NCBI RefSeq assembly: GCF_001591365.1
Contig: NZ_BCUT01000007.1
Coordinates: 310,001-374,000, forward strand
DNA from: Variovorax paradoxus NBRC 15149
GTDB taxonomy: Bacteria; Pseudomonadota; Gammaproteobacteria; Burkholderiales; Burkholderiaceae_C
Reading direction: 5' to 3'
Length of the DNA: 64,000 bases
Program-made: the position numbers and the translations under genes
Notes under the pieces: model-generated
What the model was told of the DNA's origin: nothing
The model's input: the letters and a program-made list of their open reading frames with translations, nothing else
The model's database searches: none
Part shown: positions 50,374 to 60,000 of the stretch, one piece after another
Layout: each line of letters opens with the position of its first letter
Numbering within the stretch: the stretch's first letter is position 1

Positions 50374-51036
50374 CTAGCGTGAGCCGCGTGCCCCGGCCAC
50401 CACGAGAAAGGTCTTCAGGAGAATTGCGATGTCCTGGCGGATCGAGAGGGTGGCGACGTAGTCCGCATCCATCGCCGCGCGGCGCCGGTAGCTGATCTCG
50501 TTGCGCCCGCTCACCTGCCACAGCCCGGTGATGCCGGGCCGCACGGCGCAGTAGCTGCTCCAATAGACGCCGTACAGCTCCTTCTGGGCAAACATGCAGG
50601 GCCTCGGGCCGACCACGCTCATGTCGCCCTTGAGCACGTTCCAGAACTGGGGCAGCTCGTCCAGGCTGTACTTGCGCAGCACCGCGCCGAAGCGCGTGAT
50701 GCGCGGATCACGGTCCAGCTTCTGGTACATCTCCCATTGCCGCCGGGCCGCCTCGTTGCCGCGCAGGTAGCGCTCCAGCACGGCGTCGGCATCGGGCACC
50801 ATGGTGCGGAACTTGTAGAAGCTGAAGACGCGCCCGTCCCGGCCGTAGCGCGGCTGCTTGTAGATGCCGGGCTTGCCGGAAGTCAGCAGCACGCCGATCC
50901 AGACCAGCGCGAACGCCCACCCCAGCAGAAGGAAGAAGCCGCCTGCCAGCAGCACGTCCACGGCCCGCTTGGTGCCCATCAGCAGCCGTGAATTGCCAGG
51001 CGAATGGACGGCGGCATCCGATCGCAGTGTGTTCAT
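50374..51036 (-). CDS. Priming sugar transferase (bacterial sugar transferase, WcaJ-like C-terminal type)
   Basis: 220 residues, the short form with one membrane helix (about 25-50, VDVLLAGGFFLLLGWAFALVWIGVLL). Catalytic family motifs follow: FYKFRTMVPDAD, DELPQFWNVLKGDMSVVGPRP and RPGITGLWQVSGRN. These enzymes attach the first sugar-1-phosphate to undecaprenyl phosphate, starting each repeat unit. It overlaps the tyrosine-kinase gene by 4 bases. The sugar (galactose, glucose or other) cannot be read from the sequence. Confidence 0.92.
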   Translation of the reverse strand: MNTLRSDAAVHSPGNSRLLMGTKRAVDVLLAGGFFLLLGWAFALVWIGVLLTSGKPGIYKQPRYGRDGRVFSFYKFRTMVPDADAVLERYLRGNEAARRQWEMYQKLDRDPRITRFGAVLRKYSLDELPQFWNVLKGDMSVVGPRPCMFAQKELYGVYWSSYCAVRPGITGLWQVSGRNEISYRRRAAMDADYVATLSIRQDIAILLKTFLVVAGARGSR

Positions 51037-53327
51037 GATGCGGCGCTCGCACGGGCGGGTTGGGGAAGCTCGGCCACTGCGCTCGGGTACTCGTGCACCC
51101 GCGGCTGGTAGCCGCCGTAGCGGTAGGCCAGCTTGCCGTAGTAGCGGCGGCTGGTGTCCATCGCGTTCAGCACCACGCCCTGGAACTGCGCGCCGGAATG
51201 CCGCAGCTGGTTCGCGCTTTCCGACAGGTCGCCCAGTTCGTTGTCCCCGGCGCGCGCCACCATCAGCAGCGTGCCCATCCAGGGCGCCAGCTCGGCGGTC
51301 TCGGAAGCCAGCAGCATCGGCGGCGTGTCCACGATCACCACGTCGTAGTGTTCCGAGGCTTTTTCGAGAACCTCGGCAAAGGCGTCGCTCGTCAGGAGCG
51401 CGCTCGGGTCCGAGGGCAGCGCCCCGGTGGTCATCACGTCCAGGTGCCCGAGCACGCCCGTGTGGACGGCGTTCTGGAATTCGATCGAGCCGCGGATCAG
51501 TTCCGACAGGCCGCCGCGGCGCTTCAGCCCGAACATGCTTGCCAGGCTGCTGCGCCGCAGGTCGGCGTCGATCAGCAGCACGCGGCGGCCGGTCGAGGCG
51601 AGCACCGCCGCCAGGTTGCCCGCCACGAAGGTCTTGCCGGCGCCCGGCGTGGCGCTGGAGATCATGACGCGGTTGTTCGACGCCTTGGGCATGGCGAACT
51701 TCAGCGCGGTGCGCAGCCGCCGCAGCCCCTCCAGCGCCGGGTCGTTCGGATGCTGCGCTGCCAGCAGGTGCACGCCGGGCTTGGCGTGGCGAATGGCGCG
51801 GTCGAGCAGGGGCTGGTTCGTGCTGAGCGTCACGGTGCTGTAGACGTCCAGGCCCGTGTGGGTCTCGATCTCGGCCGGGCTGGCGATGGTCTTGCGCCAC
51901 GACCTGCGCAGGAACGCGGAGCCCGCCCCGAACGAAAGGCCCGCGATCAGCGCGATGCCCATGACGATCGAGGGCTTGGGCCGGATCGGCTTTTCCGGGA
52001 GCAGCGCCTGGTCGAGCACGCGCACGTTGCCGATGCGGCCTTCCTTGGCCAGGCGCATCTGCAGCGAGCTGTTGAGCAGCGACACGTACAGGTCGGTGTT
52101 GACCTTGATGTCCCGCTGCATGCGCAGCGAGTTCTGCTGCAGCATGGGCATGCGGCGGATGCGCTGCTCGACGGTGCCCATCGCCTTCTTGAGCGAGGCG
52201 ATCTGCGCGTCGACGGTCATCACGCTCGGGTCCCTGGACGTGAAGCGCTCGGAGAGCTCGATGCGCTTTTGCGTGGCATCGAACAGCTTCGTCTGCAGTT
52301 CCAGGTTCTGCGACAGCGCGTTGCGCGCCTCGTCGTCCAGGCTGATGGTTCCGTTCTGGTTGCGGTACTGGTTGTAGATTTCCTCGGACTGCTCCAGCTG
52401 CAGCTTGAGCTTGGGCAGCTCGGTGCCCAGGAAGTTGAGGGCGCGCTGCGCCTGGGCCGTCTTCTGGTCGATGTTCACGCGAACGTAGAGTTGCGCGACC
52501 TCATTGAGCAGGTTGGCCAGCTGCGTCCGGTTGCCGTCGCGCCAGCTCACTTCCACGACCGACGACTGCTTGCCCTTCTCGATCACGCGCAGTTCGCGCT
52601 GCAGGTCGAGCAGCACCAGCTGCTTGGACTGGCGCACCAGCTCGAAGGCCGCGCCGGGCAGGCCCGAGATCGAGCCGACCAGCAGGTGGATCGGGCCGAG
52701 CGGGGTCTGCGCGTCGAGCGGTACGCCGACGGTGCCGGCGATCGGCTTGTCCAGCTTGGGGTGGGTCAGCGTGTAGCTGCCGTTCTCGCCCGCGGTCAGC
52801 AGGAAGCGCTTGCCTTCGAGATCCACCGGCACGTCCATCTGCGCGACCACGATCTGCTCCTTGCCGCTCACGTAGCCCGACAGGCCCGCGAAGCCCGGCT
52901 CGGAGAGCGCCTTGGCGTGGCGCGCCAGCCAGGCGCCGACGATCGGCACGTACAGCGGCTGCGCCTCGATGTAGAGCTTGGTGTTCTCGATCGCCTGCTC
53001 GAGCACCAGGCGCGACTTGAGGATCTCGGCCTCGCCCGCGGTCGGCGTCTTGGCGTTGAGCGCGTTGCTCGCGGAGTCGCCGACCAGCGTGCCGCCCGAG
53101 CGGTCCGGGTCCTCGACCTGGATCAGCACGTTGGCCTCGTACACGCGCGGCCCGAACATGGCGTAGGCCGCGCCCAGCAGCAGCGCGACAGCGGTGATGC
53201 CCGCGATCCTCCACCGGTTGTCCAGCAGCAGGTCGACATGCTCCCTGAGCCTGGAAGGAGGGTTGTCGGATGCCGCGGCATCGGGGACCGAGGGAGCGGG
53301 GAGTGCAGGTTGCCAGTGCGCATTCAT
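51033..53327 (-). CDS. Wzc-type polysaccharide copolymerase and tyrosine autokinase
   Basis: 764 residues. Two membrane helices flank a long periplasmic coiled-coil region (about 50-430), as in Wzc and other polysaccharide co-polymerases, with WRIAGITAVALLLGAAYAMFGP as the first. The C-terminal kinase has Walker A SSATPGAGKTFVAGNLA (about 560), Walker A' VLLIDADLRRSS and Walker B VVIVDTPPM. A terminal tyrosine cluster follows (SRRYYGKLAYRYGGYQPRVHEY), the autophosphorylation site that controls chain length and export. The ATG at 53327 has an AAGGTG site; a GTG at 53336 is an alternative start. Confidence 0.94.
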   Translation of the reverse strand: MNAHWQPALPAPSVPDAAASDNPPSRLREHVDLLLDNRWRIAGITAVALLLGAAYAMFGPRVYEANVLIQVEDPDRSGGTLVGDSASNALNAKTPTAGEAEILKSRLVLEQAIENTKLYIEAQPLYVPIVGAWLARHAKALSEPGFAGLSGYVSGKEQIVVAQMDVPVDLEGKRFLLTAGENGSYTLTHPKLDKPIAGTVGVPLDAQTPLGPIHLLVGSISGLPGAAFELVRQSKQLVLLDLQRELRVIEKGKQSSVVEVSWRDGNRTQLANLLNEVAQLYVRVNIDQKTAQAQRALNFLGTELPKLKLQLEQSEEIYNQYRNQNGTISLDDEARNALSQNLELQTKLFDATQKRIELSERFTSRDPSVMTVDAQIASLKKAMGTVEQRIRRMPMLQQNSLRMQRDIKVNTDLYVSLLNSSLQMRLAKEGRIGNVRVLDQALLPEKPIRPKPSIVMGIALIAGLSFGAGSAFLRRSWRKTIASPAEIETHTGLDVYSTVTLSTNQPLLDRAIRHAKPGVHLLAAQHPNDPALEGLRRLRTALKFAMPKASNNRVMISSATPGAGKTFVAGNLAAVLASTGRRVLLIDADLRRSSLASMFGLKRRGGLSELIRGSIEFQNAVHTGVLGHLDVMTTGALPSDPSALLTSDAFAEVLEKASEHYDVVIVDTPPMLLASETAELAPWMGTLLMVARAGDNELGDLSESANQLRHSGAQFQGVVLNAMDTSRRYYGKLAYRYGGYQPRVHEYPSAVAELPQPARASAAS

Positions 53328-53372
53328 GGGGATCACCTTTGTGTGTTGCCTGGACGGAGTGGGGGCGCGGCT

Positions 53373-54551
53373 TCAGCGGCGGCTGGTGGTGCCGCCGAGG
53401 TTCACGACCTGCGCGGCGGGAAGGATCAGGCTGATCACGCGGTTCCAGCGCGCCAGCGGCACGGGGTCGATGTAGACCACGTCGCGCGGCTGCAGCTCGA
53501 AGCGGTCGGCCAGCGCCAGCGCCACCGGGTTCTTCGCATCGAGGTGGAACACCTCGGGCACGTCGCCGCTCGAATTGCGCACCACGTAGATCTGGTCGGT
53601 CGACGCGGTCTGCAGCGCCGGGCCGCCCGCATCGCCCAGCGCCTCGTTCAGGCTCAGGCGGCCGTCGCGCATCGTCAGGGCCGTCGGGCGCTGGATCTCG
53701 CCCATCACGTAGATGCGGCTGTCGTCGCGGCTGCCCACGTTCACGATGTCGCCGTTCTGCAGCGGGATGCGGGTCGGGTCGAGCCCCAGGCGCCGAAGCA
53801 GCGGCAGGTCGATCACCATCGTGCGCTCCCCGCGCGTCAGGGTCACGCGCGAACGGTCGCCCGCCTGCGTGATGCTGCCGGCGCGGTTGATGGCCTCGGC
53901 CAGCGTCATCGGCACGTCGGTGAAGATCTGCAGGCCCGGCGTGCGGACCTCGCCCTCCACATAGACGCGCCGGCTGCGGAACGACTGGATCCTGACGCTC
54001 ACGAGCGGATCCTTGACGAAGGGCGAGATCTTGCTGGAGATCATCTCGGCGGCGGACCTCTCCGTCATGCCCTCGATCCTGGTGCGGCCGATGTAGGGAA
54101 AGCTGATCTCGCCCTCGGCATCGACGATGAAGCCGGGCGCCACGCTCACCCCGGTCGGGTCCGTCTGCTGCGAGATGACCGCGCCCGCGGTGGGCATCAG
54201 CTCGGGATGGCGGTAGACCACGATGCCGACCACGTCGCCCGGGGCGATCGTGTAGGCCGGCGCCTTGCCGAACAGCTGCCGCACTTCGGCCGGCAGCGCG
54301 GCGGGGTTGCGCGTTGCCATCGTGCGGATCAGCTCGGGCGTGATGGAGACGATCTTCGGCTCGCCCTTCGCGTCGCCGCTCGAGCGGTAGGCGCCCCAGT
54401 TGCCGCTGTCGGGCGGACCGAATCCCGGAACCCCGCAGCCGGCCAGGCACAGCGGCAGCAGCAGCAGTGCCGCCGATCGGATGCGGGGGCGGGTGCGGGC
54501 GGGAACGGCGCGGGCGATGCGCAAGGAACTGGCCGGAGCGGGGTGTGCCAT
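53373..54551 (-). CDS. Wza-type outer-membrane polysaccharide export lipoprotein
   Basis: 392 residues. An arginine-rich N-terminus ends in a lipobox with Cys39 (LPLCLAGC). The poly-export domain (about 95-190) has YTIAPGDVVGIVVYRHPEL and GTIxFPYIG-like DAEGEISFPYIGRTRIEGMT. It is followed by SLBB-type repeats with VYVEGEVRTPGLQIFTDVPMTLAEAINRAGS and IYVMGEIQRPTALTMRDGRLSLNEALGDAGG. The protein forms the outer-membrane channel that Wzc works with. It lies 45 bases upstream of the Wzc gene, and its own upstream neighbour is one of the two alpha/beta hydrolases. Confidence 0.94.
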   Translation of the reverse strand: MAHPAPASSLRIARAVPARTRPRIRSAALLLLPLCLAGCGVPGFGPPDSGNWGAYRSSGDAKGEPKIVSITPELIRTMATRNPAALPAEVRQLFGKAPAYTIAPGDVVGIVVYRHPELMPTAGAVISQQTDPTGVSVAPGFIVDAEGEISFPYIGRTRIEGMTERSAAEMISSKISPFVKDPLVSVRIQSFRSRRVYVEGEVRTPGLQIFTDVPMTLAEAINRAGSITQAGDRSRVTLTRGERTMVIDLPLLRRLGLDPTRIPLQNGDIVNVGSRDDSRIYVMGEIQRPTALTMRDGRLSLNEALGDAGGPALQTASTDQIYVVRNSSGDVPEVFHLDAKNPVALALADRFELQPRDVVYIDPVPLARWNRVISLILPAAQVVNLGGTTSRR

Positions 54552-54582
54552 GGGGTGTGTCCTTTCTTCCTGGGGAATCGGT

Positions 54583-55521
54583 TCACTGCGGGACGTAGGC
54601 GCCGTGCTCGGGGCGCTCCACGACGGGTGCGAGCGGGCTCGGGCTGGTGCTGGGGCTGCGGCGTTCCGGGCCGGCGCCGATGGCGCAGGCGGCCACCCAG
54701 CCGCCGACGGAGCGCAGGAACAGCTGCTGTCCCCGCGCCGTGCACAGCGTGTGGTCGGCTTCGCGCATGAATTCGTACTGCACGGCCTGCGCGAACGGTT
54801 CGCTGCGGAACGGGCCGAGCTGGTCGCGGTCGTGGTCGCAGACATGCAGCGAGCCCGAATAGAGCAGCTGCACCGCCACCTTGCGCTCGACCAGGCGCCG
54901 CATGGTGGCGCCGAACCACACGGCGTTGACCTCGGGCGGCTTGCGTTCGGCGAAGAAGCCGGGCAGCGGCTTGGTCGAATGGCTGGGCAGCAGGTGGCGC
55001 TGCAGCCAACGCTTGGCCTTGCCCGCGAACGACGGATGCGCAGGCGCCGCCAGCGCGCGCCGCAGCGTGCGTTCCCAGCGCGAGCGCCGGTCCGGAAAGG
55101 CGAAGCCGTCGAACAGCGAGAGCGCCACCACGCGCGTGTCCGTCGCGGCCGCGGTCATGGCGTGCTCCACGCCCGAGCACATGCCCACGATCGCGAACTT
55201 GCGGATGCCCAGCATGTTCTCGAGAAGGTCCATGCCGGCGCGCAGGTCGCGCACCGCGCGGGCCTGCAGGTCGGACGAGGCGTCGGACGCGTCACTGTCC
55301 CCCACGCCGCCAAGGTCGAAGCGCAGGCTGCTCACGCCGCGCGCGGCCAGCACGTGCGCCAGCTTCACGTTGATGCGGCGCGGCCCGACCCGGTGGTTGG
55401 CGCCCATGTTGAGCATCAGGCAGGCGACGTCGGCCGGCGCCCGGTACATGGGAATGGTGATCATGCCCATCAGTGCGTCTCCTGGTCCGAAGCGGACGGG
55501 GCATTGCGTCATGTCATTCAT
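54583..55521 (-). CDS. Alpha/beta hydrolase, resembling exosortase-system hydrolase 1
   Basis: 312 residues. Alpha/beta hydrolase layout: VACLMLNMGANHRVGPRRINVKLAHVLAARGVSSLRFDLGGVGDSD, and a nucleophile elbow GMCSG with Cys115 where most members have Ser, followed by GFAFPD. The catalytic histidine is in EADHTLCT at about 270. This Cys version and the DHT ending are what I recall from the first exosortase A-associated hydrolase. The neighbour upstream resembles the second of that pair. No exosortase is in the window. It overlaps that neighbour by 8 bases; a role in acyl or peptidyl transfer to the polymer is possible but not shown. Confidence 0.72.
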   Translation of the reverse strand: MNDMTQCPVRFGPGDALMGMITIPMYRAPADVACLMLNMGANHRVGPRRINVKLAHVLAARGVSSLRFDLGGVGDSDASDASSDLQARAVRDLRAGMDLLENMLGIRKFAIVGMCSGVEHAMTAAATDTRVVALSLFDGFAFPDRRSRWERTLRRALAAPAHPSFAGKAKRWLQRHLLPSHSTKPLPGFFAERKPPEVNAVWFGATMRRLVERKVAVQLLYSGSLHVCDHDRDQLGPFRSEPFAQAVQYEFMREADHTLCTARGQQLFLRSVGGWVAACAIGAGPERRSPSTSPSPLAPVVERPEHGAYVPQ

Positions 55522-56332
55522 GGAGGGCCCCCTGCAGGCGGTTGAGCGCGTCGGCCGGAACCATGGCGCTGTTGGGATAGGGATCGGCGGTCCAGTCGAG
55601 CCGGTGCTGGAAGTAGGCGAGCCGCACCGGCATGTGGCGCGACTGCTGCTCGGCCGCCCACTGCGCGGTGTGCTGGTCGTCGGGCGAGGTCAGCACCAGC
55701 GTGTCGTGCAGGGCCGTGAGCGGCAGCGATTCGGGCGCCAGCGCGCCGAGCTGCGTGCGCAGCGCGGGCGACAGCACGGTGCCCAGCGCTTCCTCGGGCA
55801 GCGCGTCGGGGTCGTGCGCAAGGTTGCGGCGCCAGACCAGGTCCGGAATGCAGAAGGTCGTGTCGATGGCCGCCACATGCTGCTCGCGCAGGTGGCGCGC
55901 ATAGCGCCGGCCGTCGATCACCGGCTCCCACAGCACGAGCCGCGCCGGGTCGCAGCGCCCGTTGCGCGCCGCCAGCACGGCCAGGGTGGCGCCGAGCCGC
56001 GCGCCGACCCAGACGATGCGGCTTCCCGGGGCCCTGCGGCGCAGCTCCTCGTGGGCCGAGCACAGGTCGCGGCGCCAGCCGTCGAGCTCGCCTTCGCTTT
56101 CATCGCCGGGCGAGTCGCCCGCGCCGTGGAAGTCGAAGCGCAGCGTGGCAATGCCCGAGCGCGCGAGGCGCTCGGCCAGCACCTTGAAGAAGCGGTGGGT
56201 CCGCAGGCCCTCCTGGCCGAAGGGCGGGCACACGAGCACCGCGGTACTGCCGTGCCGTCCGTCGCCGGCGGCATGGAACACACCGAAGATCTGGCGCGAC
56301 GCCGGTCCGAACATGAAGGGGTGTGCGTTCAT
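55514..56332 (-). CDS. Alpha/beta hydrolase-like protein, resembling exosortase-system hydrolase 2
   Basis: 272 residues. It keeps the alpha/beta hydrolase scaffold (VLVCPPFGQEGLRTHRFFKVLAERLARSGIATLRFDFHGAGDS) but the nucleophile elbow reads GARLG, with Arg112 in place of Ser. This is the variant that I recall in the second exosortase A-associated hydrolase. Catalysis by the usual serine route is therefore unlikely. It overlaps hydrolase 1 by 8 bases and the PPTase gene by 4 bases, so the three proteins are made together. It may be a docking or transfer partner rather than a true hydrolase. Confidence 0.7.
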   Translation of the reverse strand: MNAHPFMFGPASRQIFGVFHAAGDGRHGSTAVLVCPPFGQEGLRTHRFFKVLAERLARSGIATLRFDFHGAGDSPGDESEGELDGWRRDLCSAHEELRRRAPGSRIVWVGARLGATLAVLAARNGRCDPARLVLWEPVIDGRRYARHLREQHVAAIDTTFCIPDLVWRRNLAHDPDALPEEALGTVLSPALRTQLGALAPESLPLTALHDTLVLTSPDDQHTAQWAAEQQSRHMPVRLAYFQHRLDWTADPYPNSAMVPADALNRLQGALHE

Positions 56333-57090
56333 TGCGGCACCCTTTGCGCTGCGCGCCTTTCCGCCGCGCGGGAGCGGGTGCAGGTCTGCGCCGCGAAACT
56401 CGGCACGCTGGCGCGCACGTGCGTCTGCCGCCATTCCGCAATCGCTCCCACGCTGTCCACGCGCGGCGGCGCGGGCTGCAGCACGAGCCACAGGATGCGG
56501 CCGGCCACGGGCACTTCCACGCTCCGGCAGTCCGGCTCCAGCCCCACCTCGAAGCGCTCGGTCGGCACGATCAGCCCGAGGCCGATGGCCTTGAGGCAGG
56601 CTTCCTTGCGCGTCCAGCAGGTCAGGAAGGCATGCTCGCGCTCGGCGGCGGGCAGGGCCAGCAGCGCCTCGCTCTCGCTGTCCGTGAAATGCTGCGCGGC
56701 CAGCGCGAGCGCGTCGGGAATCGGCCGCAGCAGCTCGACGTCGGCCCCCAGCGGACCGCGCTCGCCGATGGCGAGCAGTCCCAGCCCCAGGCTGTGGCTC
56801 AGCGAGAACCGCACCCGCGGCCAGCCCGACAGCGAAGGCTTGCCGAATGCGCTGCGGGTGAAGCGCAGCGCCTCGGGGCGTTCGCCCGTCTGCGCGGCCA
56901 GCGCGCAGCGCAGCGCGGCATGCGCGGCAACGAAGCGCTGCCGGTCGGCCGCGAACCGGAACTGCGCGGCGCGCTCCAGTTCCTCGTCGGAGAGGAGCCG
57001 CTCGGCCTCGGGGCCGGGTTCGCCGTCCAGTTCGAGATACCGGCAGACCGGCGCATCGACGGAAGTCAGGGAGAAAGCTGCGGAGCCCAT
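56329..57090 (-). CDS. 4'-phosphopantetheinyl transferase, Sfp type
   Basis: 253 residues. Family motifs: RFSLSHS at about 94-100, GADVELL at 115-121 with the metal-binding Asp and Glu, and WTRKEACLKAIG at about 159-170. The enzyme moves phosphopantetheine from coenzyme A to the serine of carrier domains. Its place immediately downstream of the NRPS gene (6-base gap) says that it activates the carrier domains of this NRPS and of the PKS-type protein before it. Its ATG at 57090 is the first Met of the frame. Confidence 0.93.
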   Translation of the reverse strand: MGSAAFSLTSVDAPVCRYLELDGEPGPEAERLLSDEELERAAQFRFAADRQRFVAAHAALRCALAAQTGERPEALRFTRSAFGKPSLSGWPRVRFSLSHSLGLGLLAIGERGPLGADVELLRPIPDALALAAQHFTDSESEALLALPAAEREHAFLTCWTRKEACLKAIGLGLIVPTERFEVGLEPDCRSVEVPVAGRILWLVLQPAPPRVDSVGAIAEWRQTHVRASVPSFAAQTCTRSRAAERRAAQRVPQ

Positions 57091-57096
57091 GATGAA

Positions 57097-60000
57097 TCAC
57101 TCCTTGCGCAGCCAGCTGCCGAAGGCGCGGCTCAGCAGGCCGTCGCTGCGCGCCGTGCCCTTCAGGTTGCCGAGCGGCAGTTTTCCGAGATCCGAGAGCT
57201 CCGCGTCCTCCGCGGCCTGCTGCGCGGACGAGGCGATCTGCCCGAGGTTCTCGAACAGGTAGCGGCGCGGCTGCACGCGGTAGCCCAGCGTCTTCTCGGC
57301 CTGCTGGATCGCGCGCAGCACCAGCAGCGAATCTCCGCCGAGGTCGAAGAAGTTGTCGCTCGAGCGGATGTCGTTGACGTCGATCCCGATCACCGAGGCC
57401 CAGATCTGCGCGAGCCGCGCGTGCTCGGGGATCAGGATGCTGCCTTCCTCCGCGGCCGCGGCACCGGCCGGCGCATCCACCGGCGCCGCGGCCCTGAGCG
57501 GATCGACGGCCGCGAGCCTGCGCAGGTAGGCGGCGCTCGCGGAGCCTTCTTCGCTCGCGAGCTCGGCCAGCGAGGCCTCGGGACGCTCGGCCACTTTCTG
57601 CAGCAGCTCGAGATAGCGGTCGCGCAGCTGCGCCCCGGTCTCGCGCAGGTAGATGTCGGCGTTGTAGATCAGTGCGCCTTCCAGCCCGTGCGGCTTGTCC
57701 ATCAGCCACACGCCGATGTCGTCGGTGGCGCCGCGCTGCATCAGGTGCAGCTGCCGCGTCTGCAGGCTGCCGAGCCGGCGCGCACGGTCGCGCGCATCCT
57801 GGAACGAGAACATCGCCTGGTAGGGCCCCACGGCGCGGATGCGCGCGGCCAGCGCGGGCTCCGCCATGAGGCGCTCGAACGGCACCTGCTGGTAGTTCAT
57901 GAGCGAGAGCAGCTCGCGCTTCACGTAGCGCATGAACTCCGCGAGCGGCTGCTGCAGGCCGACCTGCAGCGACACCGGCAGCACGTTGTTGAAGAAGCCG
58001 ATCACGTCTTCCGTCTCGGGCTGCTGCCGGCCGCGCACCGGGTTGGCGATCACGATCGCCTCGGAGCCGATGATGCTGCTCATGGCAAAGGCATACACGC
58101 CGAAGGTCAGCATGCTGAGCGTCACGTCCATGTCGCGCGCCGCCTTGCGCAGCTGCTGCGTGGTGGCCAGGTCGACGCGGATCCAGTGGGCGCCGCCCTG
58201 GCCGCTCTTGCCGGCGCGCCGCGGCATGTCGGTGTTGGGCTGGCGCGGCATCGGCGCGCTCGCAAAGCGCTTGAGCCAGAAGTCGAGCTGGTCCTGGAAC
58301 GAGGGCTCCTTCATCCAGTGGGCCAGCCACTCGGCATAGTCGCCCTGCGTGGTGGCGATCGGCGCCAGCGCGTGCGGCCGGCCGCGCTCCGCCGCGTCGT
58401 AGATGGCGGAGAGTTCGCGCTGCAGCAGGTCGAAGGACCAGCCATCCCAGATCAGGTGGTGCGGCACGAAGACGAACACATGCTCGTGCACGTCGAGCTG
58501 GAACACCGCCGCATGCAGCATCGGCGCGCGGTGGATGTCGATCGGCCGATCGGCGAGCTCCTGCATGCGTTCGGCCAGCTCGGCCTCGCGCTGGTCGGCC
58601 GGCAGGTCGCGCAGGTCGATGAAGGGCAGCGAGAAATCCACCGCTTCCGCGATCAGCTGGACCGGCTGGCCGGTGTGCGGATCGGTCCCCATGCGGGTGC
58701 GCATGGCGGGCTGGCGGCGGATGATTTCCTTGAACGCGGCCTCGAAGCGCTCGGCATCGAAGACGCCGGTCAGGCGCTGCGCCGCGGGCGCGTTGTAGAC
58801 CGAGCGGTCCGGGTGCAGGTCTTCCATGAAGCGGATGCGCTCCTGCGCGGGCGTGAGCGGCGCCGTCTTGCGGTCGATGCGGCAGGGCAGCGGCGCCTGC
58901 GCGCCGGCGCCCACGCGCTGCAGGCCCTCGACCACGGCGGCCAGCTTCTCGGCCGTGGGCGCTTCGAACAGCGAGCGCAGCGGCAGCGTGATCTGGAACT
59001 CGCGGCTCAGCAGCGTGGTCAGGCGCGAGGCCAGGAGCGAATGCCCGCCCATCGTGAAGAAGTCGTCGCGCATGTCCAGGCCCGGCAGGCTCAGCACCTT
59101 TTCCATGGTGGCGAGCACCTTGCGTTCGCTTTCGGTGCGCGGGCCGGCGCCGCGCCGCGCCTCGTCGCGCGACACCGCCTGCGGCGCGGGCAGCGAGACC
59201 CGGTCGACCTTGCCGTTGGGCAGCGTGGGCAGCGCGTCCAGCGCCACCACGTGCTGCGGCAGCATGAAGGCCGGCAGGCTCTCGCGCAGGTGCGCCATCA
59301 GCGTGTCGAGCTCGAAGTCGACGCCCGGCGTCAGCGCCAGGTAGGCCACCAGCCGGACATCGCCCGGGCTGTCTTCGCGCGCCACCACCACGCAGCGCGA
59401 GACGCCGGCCACCTCGCAGCAGCGCGCCTCGATCTCGCCGGGCTCGATGCGGTAGCCGCGCACCTTGAGCTGGAAGTCGAGCCGGCCCAGGTGCTCGATG
59501 AGCCCGTCGTTGCGCCAGCGGCCGCGGTCGCCGGTGCGGTACACCGTCTTGGCGCTGCCGAAGATGCGCGCGGCAACGAAGCGCTCGGCCGTGAGTTCGG
59601 GGCGGTCGATGTAGCCCAGCGCCAGGCCGTCCCCCGCGATGCAGATCTCGCCCGGCACGCCGATCGGGCAGGGCTGCAGGTCGCCGTCGAGGATCCAGAT
59701 CTCGGTGTTGTCGACGGGGTGGCCGATCGACACGCCGCGCGAGGCGACGACGTCCGGCCGCACCAGCCAGGCCGTGGAATACACGGTGGTCTCGGTCGGT
59801 CCGTAGCCATTCCAGAACTCGTCCATGCGCTCGCACAGCGCGAACGCCATGCTGGGCCGCAGCGGCTCGCCGCCGGTCCAGCCGCGGAAGCCGGGCGCGC
59901 CGGGCCACTGGGCGTCGAGCAGCAGCTGCCACATGCCGGGCGTGGCCTGCAGGAAGGTGATGCGCTCTTCCTTGAGCAGCCGGCACAGGCGGTTGCCGTC

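Noticed and set aside
51060..54770. A 1236-codon plus-strand frame over the Wzc and Wza genes
   Set aside because: It is a shadow of two well-supported genes with family motifs; the translation is His/Arg-rich without domains.
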